This document shows positions 16,782 through 24,157 of a stretch of 64,000 bases of DNA, piece after piece; positions within the stretch are counted from its first letter, which is position 1; the number at the start of each line of letters is the position of its first letter. The position numbers and the translations under genes are program-made. The stretch is from NCBI GenBank assembly GCA_020849665.1, contig JADLFX010000045.1, positions 1-64,000 of the forward strand, read 5' to 3'. A model generated the notes under the pieces. The model was not told where the DNA came from and did no database searches. It saw only the letters and a program-made list of their open reading frames with translations. The stretch is from Planctomycetota bacterium. GTDB lineage: Bacteria > Planctomycetota > UBA1135 > UBA2386.

Positions 16782-19418
16782 ATGGCGAAAGCAAAGAGCG
16801 GCAAGCCCCTCGTGATCGTGGAGTCGCCCACCAAGGCGCGCACCATCGGCAAGTTCCTGGGCTCGGGGTTCGCGATCGAGGCCAGCGTCGGACACATCCG
16901 CGACCTGCCGGCCAATGCCGCCGAGATCCCGGCCGAGCTCAAGAAGGAGAAGTGGGCCCGCCTCGGGATCGACATCGACAACGAGTTCCTGCCGCTCTAC
17001 GTGGTCCCGCCTGGCAAGCAGGACCAGATCCGCAAGCTGCGCAAGCTCCTCGCCGACGCGCCCACCCTCTACCTGGCCACCGACGAGGACCGCGAGGGCG
17101 AGTCGATCTCCTGGCATCTGCTGGAGGTGCTGAAGCCCAAGGTCGCGATCCACCGCCTGGTGTTCCACGAGATCACCAAGGAGGCGATCCAGGAGGCGCT
17201 GGCCAATCCGCGCGAGATCGACACCAACCTGGTCGAGGCGCAGGAGACCCGGCGCCTGGTCGACCGGCTCTACGGCTACTCGGTGTCGCCGCTGCTGTGG
17301 AAGAAGATCCGGCCGCGCCTCTCGGCCGGGCGCGTGCAGAGCGTGGCGGTGCGGCTGGTGGTGGAGCGCGAGGAGGCGCGGATCCGCTTCCACGCGGCGC
17401 GCTACTTCGATCTGGCCGGCACCTTCGCGGCCAAGGGGCAGGCGCCCTTCGACGCGACGCTGGCCTCGGTCGACGGGCGGCGGGTGGCGGTCGGCAAGGA
17501 CTTCGATCCGGACACGGGCAGGCTGAGGTCCGCCAAGGAACAGCCTCTGCACCTCGACGAGGCCGCGGCGACGAAGCTGCTCGCCGAGCTGCGCTCCGCG
17601 CAGGCGACGGTCGAGAGCCTGGAGCAGAAGCCCTACACGGAACGCCCGGCGGCGCCGTTCACCACCAGCACGCTGCAGCAGGAGGCCGGGCGCAAGCTGC
17701 GCTTCGGCGCGCAGCGCACGATGCGCGCCGCGCAGCGCCTGTACGAGAACGGCTGGATCACCTACATGCGCACCGACTCGACGACGCTCTCGCAGGAGGC
17801 GTTGGGGGCGGCGCGCACGCTGATCGCCGAGACCTACGGCAGGGAGCACCTGCCGCCCGAGCCGCGCGCGTACGCCACCAAGGTGCGCAACGCACAGGAG
17901 GCGCACGAGGCGATCCGGCCGGCAGGCGCGCACTTCCGGCATCCGCGCGAGGCCTCCGAACTGGGCGAGGACGAGCGCCGCCTCTACGAGCTGATCTGGC
18001 AGCGCACCGTGGCCTCGCAGATGAAGGACGCGCGCGGCCAGCGCACCACGCTCACGGTGCGGCTGGGGCGCGCCACCTTCCAGGCCAGCGGCAAGACCAT
18101 CGAGTACCCGGGCTACCGGCTCGCCTACGTCGAGGACGTGGAGGAGGCCGACGCCGAGATCGCCGAGCAGGAGCGGATCCTGCCCAAGGTGCAGCAAGGC
18201 GACCGGCTGACCACCGAGGCGTTGCGCGCCGAGGGCCACCAGACCGAGCCGCCGGCGCGGCTCACCGAGGCTTCGCTGATCAAGGAGATGGAAGCACGCG
18301 GCATCGGCCGGCCGAGCACCTACGCGTCGATCCTCGAGACCATCCTGGCGCGCGAGTACTGCTTCAAGAAGGGCACCGCGCTGGTGCCCACGTTCACCGC
18401 GTTCGCCGTGGTGCAGCTGATGAAGCGCTTCCTCGGCCACCTCGTCGACTACGACTTCACCGCCAAGATGGAGGACGACCTCGACGAGATCTCCAACGGC
18501 AAGGTGCAACGGCTCGCGTACCTGAACCGCTTCTACCTGGGCAACGGTTCGCGCGGCCTGCGCGACACCCTCGACCACGTCGACGAGAAGATCGACCCGA
18601 AGGACGTGTGCTCGATCCGCATCCAGCGCGGCGATGACCCGGTCGGCGTGACCGTGCGCGTGGGACGCTACGGACCGTACCTGGAGGGCGACGGCAAGCG
18701 CGTGACGCTGCCCGACGAGATCGCGCCCGACGAGCTCACCGCGGCCCGCGCCCAGGAGCTCCTGCAGCAGGCGGCGCAGCGCGCCGAGCCGATCGGCACG
18801 CATGCAGGACTGCCGGTGTACGTGAAGAACGGCCGCTTCGGGCCCTACGTGCAGCTCGGCGACAACGACCCCAAGGGCGAGAAGCCCAAGATGGCCTCGC
18901 TCCTGGCCGGGATGGACCCGAAGAACCTCGACCTGGACACGGCCGTGGCGCTGCTCTCCCTGCCGCGCAGCCTGGGCAAGGCGACGCTCGTCGCGCCCGG
19001 CACCACCGAGGCGGCGGAGCACGAGATCCGCGCCGCCAACGGCCGCTACGGGCCATACCTGCTCTGGGGCAAGGAGACGCGCAGCATCCCCGAGGGCGAA
19101 TCGCCGCTCACCATCACCAAGGAGCGGGCCATCGAGCTCCTGCAGCAGCCCAAGCAGCGCGGCCGCGGCGGCCCGCGCAGCGCCCCCAAGGCGCGCAAGG
19201 AGCTGGGTGCGCACCCGCGCGGCGGCGCGACCGTGAAGCTCATGGACGGCCGCTTCGGCGTCTACGTCACGGACGGCACCACCAACGCCACCGTGCCCAA
19301 GGGCGAGAACCCGGACGAGCTGACGCTGGCGCGCGCCGTGGAGCTGCTCGACGCCCGGGCCGCGCGCGGCCCCGCCCCCAAGCGCCGCGGCCGGCGCCCC
19401 GCCCGCTCGCGCGGGTAG
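16782..19418 (+). CDS. topA: DNA topoisomerase I
   Basis: This type IA topoisomerase of 878 residues relaxes negative supercoils. The TOPRIM domain opens with PLVIVESPTKARTIGKFLG (Glu14) and has the acidic cluster DEDRE at 101-105. The active-site Tyr is about residue 328 in ITYMRTDSTTLS. The strand-passage fold continues to about residue 590. In place of C-terminal zinc fingers there are four repeats of the type found in actinobacterial and some other TopA proteins: GRYGPYLEGDGKRVTLP, NGRFGPYVQLGDN, NGRYGPYLLWGKETRSIP and DGRFGVYVTDGTTNATVP. A basic tail (PKRRGRRPARSRG) ends the protein. The ATG at 16782 matches the usual start; the longer in-frame extension is not protein-like. It converges on the HEAT-like gene with 24 bases between stops. 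Confidence 0.97.
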   Translation: MAKAKSGKPLVIVESPTKARTIGKFLGSGFAIEASVGHIRDLPANAAEIPAELKKEKWARLGIDIDNEFLPLYVVPPGKQDQIRKLRKLLADAPTLYLATDEDREGESISWHLLEVLKPKVAIHRLVFHEITKEAIQEALANPREIDTNLVEAQETRRLVDRLYGYSVSPLLWKKIRPRLSAGRVQSVAVRLVVEREEARIRFHAARYFDLAGTFAAKGQAPFDATLASVDGRRVAVGKDFDPDTGRLRSAKEQPLHLDEAAATKLLAELRSAQATVESLEQKPYTERPAAPFTTSTLQQEAGRKLRFGAQRTMRAAQRLYENGWITYMRTDSTTLSQEALGAARTLIAETYGREHLPPEPRAYATKVRNAQEAHEAIRPAGAHFRHPREASELGEDERRLYELIWQRTVASQMKDARGQRTTLTVRLGRATFQASGKTIEYPGYRLAYVEDVEEADAEIAEQERILPKVQQGDRLTTEALRAEGHQTEPPARLTEASLIKEMEARGIGRPSTYASILETILAREYCFKKGTALVPTFTAFAVVQLMKRFLGHLVDYDFTAKMEDDLDEISNGKVQRLAYLNRFYLGNGSRGLRDTLDHVDEKIDPKDVCSIRIQRGDDPVGVTVRVGRYGPYLEGDGKRVTLPDEIAPDELTAARAQELLQQAAQRAEPIGTHAGLPVYVKNGRFGPYVQLGDNDPKGEKPKMASLLAGMDPKNLDLDTAVALLSLPRSLGKATLVAPGTTEAAEHEIRAANGRYGPYLLWGKETRSIPEGESPLTITKERAIELLQQPKQRGRGGPRSAPKARKELGAHPRGGATVKLMDGRFGVYVTDGTTNATVPKGENPDELTLARAVELLDARAARGPAPKRRGRRPARSRG

Positions 19419-19442
19419 CAGGGCCGGCCGGGGCAGGCCCGG

Positions 19443-21731
19443 TCACCTCCCCAGCCGCTCCTCCCACTTGGCACGCTCGGCGAAGTAGGTCTCGAAGCGC
19501 TGCAGGGCCTGGGTGGCGGTCCCGCTCACCTCGTCGTCGGGGTCCTTGAGGGCATCCAGGAGCACGGGCACCGCGCTCTTCGTGAAGAGCCGCGCCACCT
19601 GCGCGACGGTCGACCGGCGCACGCCCACGTCCGGATGCGCGATCAGCTCGCGCAGGAACGCCAGCGCGTCCTCGCCGGCGCCCACGCCCGCGGCCGCCAC
19701 CAGCGCGAGCAGCACGCCGGGATCCTCGTTGCCCACGGCGCGCATCCGCTCGCGCATCTGGCGCACCAGCGGCAGGCGTTCGTCGGCCGGCAGGCGGGCG
19801 AGGAACTCCCCGAGCCCCTGTGCCGGCGGGCGCTCCAGGCCGCCCAGCCGCGCCATCACCTTCTGCTTGACCTCCGGCACCGCGGTGCTGATCCGGTCCG
19901 TCAGGATCACGCCGAACTCGTCGCCCAGGTCGGCACGCAGAAGCACGCCTTCCACCACCGCCCGCGCGTCGGCGGGCCGGCTGGCCAGGAGCCCCTCGAG
20001 CGCCAGGGTGCGCACCTCGGGCTCCGGGTCGGCGAGCAACGCGTCCACGCGCTTGCGCCCCTCGCCGCCGGCCCGCAGGAGCATCCGCACCGCCACGGGC
20101 AGGACCTCCGGCGCGGGGACGACGTCGCCCTGCTCGCGCCCGGCGAGGCCGCGCATCCGCTCCAGGGTGCGGTCGAGGAGCACCGCGATCCCCTGCAGGT
20201 CCTGCCCCGGCCGCACCCGCGCCTCCGCGGTCTCGAGCAGCGTGAGGGCCGCGTCGGGCACCACTTCGTAGAGGCTCGCGAACCCCGCGGCGAAGTGTTC
20301 GGGGGCGAACCACCGCCGCAGCGCCTGCTGCGCCGCCGCCAGGCGCAGGCTCCACATCCCGGTCTCCTCGGACGCCGGCCGGCGCACCAGCTCCAGGACG
20401 TCGGCGAGGTTGCTGGCGTCGGTACGCAGGGCGATCGCGCCACGCAGGTCCTCGTCGCCGGACCAGTTGCCGTCCTTGGTGCGCAGGATCCGGGCCGCGA
20501 CCCCGACCGCCCTGGGGGTACCGCGCAGCGCGAGATGCTGGGCATAGGGGATCGCGAGCACGTCCTCGGCGAGCAGCGCCTGGGCCACCGGCTCGGTCGC
20601 GGCGGGATCGTGGGCGAGGACCCAGCGCAGGGCGCGCGCGCGCGTGCGGTCGGAGATGCGGTCGCGCATTGCGATCCTGAGCATGGCGGAGCTGAACGAC
20701 CTGCCGGGATGGGCTTCGGCGGCGTCGAGGAGCACCACCAGACTCTCCTCGTCATCGCTGTTCGCGGCTCGTTGCACCAGCGCCTCCGGGATCGCTTCCA
20801 CGTGCGGGGCGGCGTTCCGCACGAGCCTCGCGAGATGGTCGTGGTGGCCCTGGCTCGCCGCCTCGATCCTGGCGCGCCACCAGGGCCGGTCCATCTCGCC
20901 CAGGAAGGACAGCACGCGGGTGTAGGGCGTGTCCCCCTGCCCCATCGGCGCCAGATCGCGCAGGACTTGCAGGACCTCGTCCTCCGTGGCGACCCGCTCG
21001 CACCAGGTGTCGATCGCGATGCACGCCAGGTTCCGATCCAGGGCGTCCAGCTCGCGCGTCGCCGCGAGCAGTTCCGTGGAGCTCCACTTGGACTCGGTCA
21101 GCACCTGCCGGAGCAGTTGGATCGTTGCCCCGTCTCGCGTCTGCCGGAACTCCTTCAGGCGCGGCAGGATCTTGGCCATCGGCTCGCCGCCGGTCGCCTG
21201 CGCGACCAGGGCGTGCAGCCGCACCTGGTCGATCGGCGAGCGCAGCGCAACCTCTGCCAGCCGCGCGCGCTCGGCGGCCGGCAGGTCCTTCAGGTACTGC
21301 GCGGCGAGCACGGCCGACCCGGCGTCGTCGGTGGCGACCATCCCCCCCACCATCTCCGTGAACTTCGGATCGGGGTGCTCGGCGAGGAGCTCCATGGCCG
21401 CGCGGCGGGCGAAGGGTCCCATCCGCGCGAAGCGCGCGTGCACCTCGGGCACGACCAGCGCCCCCAGGGTGCGCAGCTCCCGCAGGGCCGCCGCCGCCGC
21501 CGACCTCGCGTTGCGGTGGTCGCCCTGCTCGAGGCGCGCGAAGAGCTCGTCGACGTAGGCCTGGGGCGAGCCCGGGCGTGCCGCGTCCTGGGCCTTCGCG
21601 TCCTGCGCGCCGCGCACCGCGCGGTCGAGCTGGGCACGCGCGGCCGCGGCGCGCGCGTCGTCGTTGGTGTTCTGGGCCGGTGCGAGTCCGGCGAGGAGGA
21701 CGGTCAGGATGGCTGCGGGAATGCGTGGCAT
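19443..21731 (-). CDS. Secreted alpha-solenoid (HEAT-like) protein
   Basis: This 762-residue exported protein has a signal peptide (MPRIPAAILTVLLAGLAPAQ) followed by an almost wholly helical chain rich in Ala, Leu, Arg and Glu. Several repeats look like HEAT units, for example LLADPEPEVRTLALEGLLASR and, near the C-terminus, ELIAHPDVGVRRSTVAQVAR and LLDALKDPDDEVSGTATQAL. HEAT solenoids are protein-protein scaffolds, so a periplasmic or surface binding role is likely. No catalytic motif is visible. The ATG at 21731 has a GGAG Shine-Dalgarno eight bases upstream. The gene is divergent from the histidine kinase and convergent with topA; neither context points to a function. Confidence 0.82.
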   Translation of the reverse strand: MPRIPAAILTVLLAGLAPAQNTNDDARAAAARAQLDRAVRGAQDAKAQDAARPGSPQAYVDELFARLEQGDHRNARSAAAAALRELRTLGALVVPEVHARFARMGPFARRAAMELLAEHPDPKFTEMVGGMVATDDAGSAVLAAQYLKDLPAAERARLAEVALRSPIDQVRLHALVAQATGGEPMAKILPRLKEFRQTRDGATIQLLRQVLTESKWSSTELLAATRELDALDRNLACIAIDTWCERVATEDEVLQVLRDLAPMGQGDTPYTRVLSFLGEMDRPWWRARIEAASQGHHDHLARLVRNAAPHVEAIPEALVQRAANSDDEESLVVLLDAAEAHPGRSFSSAMLRIAMRDRISDRTRARALRWVLAHDPAATEPVAQALLAEDVLAIPYAQHLALRGTPRAVGVAARILRTKDGNWSGDEDLRGAIALRTDASNLADVLELVRRPASEETGMWSLRLAAAQQALRRWFAPEHFAAGFASLYEVVPDAALTLLETAEARVRPGQDLQGIAVLLDRTLERMRGLAGREQGDVVPAPEVLPVAVRMLLRAGGEGRKRVDALLADPEPEVRTLALEGLLASRPADARAVVEGVLLRADLGDEFGVILTDRISTAVPEVKQKVMARLGGLERPPAQGLGEFLARLPADERLPLVRQMRERMRAVGNEDPGVLLALVAAAGVGAGEDALAFLRELIAHPDVGVRRSTVAQVARLFTKSAVPVLLDALKDPDDEVSGTATQALQRFETYFAERAKWEERLGR

Positions 21732-21861
21732 CGGGTGCGCTCCGGTGGGTTCGGGAGCGTGGATAGGCCCGGGCCCTCCCCCGGTTGTCATGGGGCTGTC
21801 AGAGCCGGCGGCGCCGGTGGCTCCTCTGACAAGCCCCGGACACGGGGCCCGCGGCCCGGCG

Positions 21862-21867
21862 TAGGAT
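21862..21867 (+). promoter_or_regulatory. Candidate -10 box upstream of the histidine kinase
   Basis: TAGGAT lies 34 bases before the ATG at 21902. No clear -35 box is visible 16-18 bases upstream. The gene lacks an obvious Shine-Dalgarno. Confidence 0.25.
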
Positions 21868-21901
21868 CCCCGGCGGTCGCACGCCCGCGGCCCGCCCCGC
21901 G

Positions 21902-23449
21902 ATGTCCCGACGCATCGGACCCACGCTCGCCTTCTCGGCCGCCCTCCTGGTACCGGGTCTCCTGACCGCGGCCTGGGCGTGGCTGGTGGTGGGCGGCGTC
22001 CTCGCGGACCTGCGCACGGAGGAGGGCGCCGCCCGCGCCGCGGCCGAGGAGCGCGCGGAGACCCTGACCCGCGCGCGCCTCTCGGCGGCCGCCGCCGCGC
22101 GCGCACCGGGAGTGGTGCCACTGGCCAGCTTCGTGCCGTGGCTCGATCCCGAGCCGGAGGCCGAGGCCGCCGCGGAGGCCTTGCTGCGCGGGGCGCGCCT
22201 GCGCGCGGCGCTCGGCGACCTCACGGGCGCCCGCGTGCTGCTCGCCCGGCAGCGCGAGGCCGCCGACGCGCCGCGGACGGCGCCGGTGGCCTTCCCGCTC
22301 CTCGCCGCCCTGGTCGACGCGAGCCTGGCGGCCGAAGCCGGAGACCTCGCGCCGGCGGGGGCGCTCGCGGCTGCCGTGGCGGCCGGCCGGCATCCGGTGC
22401 CCGCCGAGGCCGCCGCGCCGCTGGCCGAGCTGCTGCACGAGCTCGATCCGCAGGCGCCGCCGGCCCTGCTACGCGACTGGTGCGCCGCGGCGGCGAGCAC
22501 CCGGCTCGCGCCGCGCCCATGGGGCGATGCGGCCGAAGGGGGACGCTTCGTGCCCGGTCCCGCGGGGCTGCACGTGGCCGGACCGCACGCGCTGGCCGAG
22601 GCGCGGCGCGCCGCGCGCGCCGAGGCGTTCGCGGACCTTCCCGAACCGCCGCGCAGCGTGGTGCTGGAGCGGCTCGCCGGCGTGCTCCTGGTCCTCGCGG
22701 CGGCGGCGTTCGTGGCCGGCAACCTGCTGGCATGGCGTCTGCTGCGCCGCGAGGCGGCGCTGGCCGAGGCACAGGCCGAATTCGTGGACGTCATGGCGCA
22801 CGAGCTGCGCACGCCGCTGCAGGCCCTGGCGCTGCGCACCGAGATCCTGGCCGGCGGCGCCGAGCCGCCCGGCCGCCACGGCGAGTACCTGCAGGCCGCC
22901 CACCACGAGGTGCAGCGCCTGATCGCGCTGGTGCACCGGATCCTCGACTTCTCGCGCCTCGCGAAGGGCAGATCGGCCCTGCGTCCGGCGCCGGTCGCGG
23001 CGCGCGCGTTCCTGGCGCGGTGCGTGCGCGAGGCGCGCGCGGCCCTGCGCCTGCGCCGCCAGCGCCTGCGGGTCGAGGCGGCGCGCGACCTCGGCGTGCT
23101 GCATCTCGACGCGGATCTGCTGGCCCAGGCGGTGCGCAACCTGCTGGAGAACGCGGCCAAGTTCTCGCCGGAGGGCAGCGAGGTGCTGCTGCGCGCGGTC
23201 GTGCGCGGCGACGAGCTGCACGTGGTGGTGGCCGATCGCGGCCCCGGCGTGGCCAAGACCGAGCGCCGCGCGATCTTCGCGCCGTTCCGCCGCGGCCGCG
23301 GCGCGACTGCCACGCCCGGCAGCGGCCTGGGGCTGGCGATCGTGGCGCGCGCGGTGCGCGCGCACCGCGGCCGGGTGCGCGTGGAGGCGCACGCCGGCGG
23401 CGGCGCCGAGTTCCACCTGCGCGTGCCGGTGCGCGGGGGTGCGGCATGA
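21902..23449 (+). CDS. Membrane sensor histidine kinase
   Basis: This 515-residue kinase senses an unknown signal and phosphorylates the adjacent response regulator. A transmembrane segment near residues 8-32 and another near 263-284 enclose a ~230-residue extracytoplasmic sensor region of Ala-rich helices that I cannot place in a named family. The HisKA box AEFVDVMAHELRTPLQ places the phosphoacceptor at His300. The HATPase domain follows, with the N box NLLENAAKFSPEG near residue 413, DRGPGV, and GSGLGLAIV. No HAMP domain is evident. Its TGA overlaps the regulator ATG by four bases (ATGA), so the pair should be made together. Confidence 0.95.
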   Translation: MSRRIGPTLAFSAALLVPGLLTAAWAWLVVGGVLADLRTEEGAARAAAEERAETLTRARLSAAAAARAPGVVPLASFVPWLDPEPEAEAAAEALLRGARLRAALGDLTGARVLLARQREAADAPRTAPVAFPLLAALVDASLAAEAGDLAPAGALAAAVAAGRHPVPAEAAAPLAELLHELDPQAPPALLRDWCAAAASTRLAPRPWGDAAEGGRFVPGPAGLHVAGPHALAEARRAARAEAFADLPEPPRSVVLERLAGVLLVLAAAAFVAGNLLAWRLLRREAALAEAQAEFVDVMAHELRTPLQALALRTEILAGGAEPPGRHGEYLQAAHHEVQRLIALVHRILDFSRLAKGRSALRPAPVAARAFLARCVREARAALRLRRQRLRVEAARDLGVLHLDADLLAQAVRNLLENAAKFSPEGSEVLLRAVVRGDELHVVVADRGPGVAKTERRAIFAPFRRGRGATATPGSGLGLAIVARAVRAHRGRVRVEAHAGGGAEFHLRVPVRGGAA

Positions 23450-24129
23450 GGCAGCTGCTGGTGGTCGAGGACGAATCGGCGATCCGCCAGAGCCTCGTGG
23501 ACTGGTTCGCGGGCCAGGGGGTGCAGGTGCAGGCCGCGGCCAGCCTCGCGGCCGCCGAGGCCGCGCTGGCCGCGGGCCGCTTCCACTGCGTGCTCCTCGA
23601 CCTGCGCCTGCCCGACGGCGACGGCCTCGCGCTGCTCCGGCGCATGCGGCGCGCCGGCGACCGCACGCCGGTCATCGCGATCACCGCCCGCGGCGAGGAG
23701 GGCCAGCGCGTGAAGGGCCTGGAGAGCGGCGCCGACGACTATGTGGTGAAGCCGTTCAGCGTCCGCGAGCTGAGCGCCCGCATCGCGACCATCCTGCGCC
23801 GCGCGGGCGAGCCGACCCTGCCGGTGCGCCTGGGCACGGCCACCGTCGACCTCGCCGGCCACGAGGTCCGCCGCGGCGGCCGCGTCGCGCACCTGCTGCC
23901 CAAGGAGGCGGAGCTGCTCGCCTTCCTGCTGCGCAACCCCGGCCGCACCGTGTCCAGGGACGAGCTGCTGAAGGCGGTTTGGGGCCACGATTCCCTGCCC
24001 ACCACGCGCACCGTGGACACGCACGTGTTCCAGCTGCGCCAGAAGCTCGAGGAGCGGCCTGAGGAGCCGCGCATCCTCTGCACCGTGCACGGCGTCGGCT
24101 ACCGGCTGGACCCGGGTCCGGATGCGTGA
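23446..24129 (+). CDS. OmpR/PhoB-family response regulator
   Basis: This 227-residue transcription factor has a receiver domain (residues 1-115) with acidic residues Glu8-Asp9, phosphoacceptor Asp52 in LLDLRLPDGDG, Thr80 and Lys102 in VVKPF. A winged-helix DNA-binding domain (~128-222) includes LLPKEAELLAFLLRNPGRTV and ends with the recognition-helix segment TVDTHVFQLRQKLE and GVGYRLD. It is the cognate partner of the kinase whose gene it overlaps. The Ser/Thr kinase gene starts about 28 bases downstream, which raises possible crosstalk or shared expression. Confidence 0.96.
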   Translation: MRQLLVVEDESAIRQSLVDWFAGQGVQVQAAASLAAAEAALAAGRFHCVLLDLRLPDGDGLALLRRMRRAGDRTPVIAITARGEEGQRVKGLESGADDYVVKPFSVRELSARIATILRRAGEPTLPVRLGTATVDLAGHEVRRGGRVAHLLPKEAELLAFLLRNPGRTVSRDELLKAVWGHDSLPTTRTVDTHVFQLRQKLEERPEEPRILCTVHGVGYRLDPGPDA

Positions 24130-24141
24130 CGCGCCAGGGCC

Positions 24142-24147
24142 TATAGT
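24142..24147 (+). promoter_or_regulatory. Candidate -10 box for the Ser/Thr kinase gene
   Basis: TATAGT lies ten bases before the ATG at 24158, in the sequence CCTATAGTCGCGCC. A close match, CCTATACTCCCGCC, precedes the MoxR gene near 38635. No good -35 box is present at the expected distance. If used, it would give a very short leader and an internal promoter after the response regulator. Confidence 0.4.
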
Positions 24148-24157
24148 CGCGCCCCGC

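Noticed and set aside
14046-19214. Minus-strand frame of 1722 codons across topA
   Set aside because: Only its C-terminal part (14046-14951) is a real gene. The rest is the antisense of topA and the M28 gene region, with His/Arg/Gly-rich composition typical of GC-rich shadow frames.
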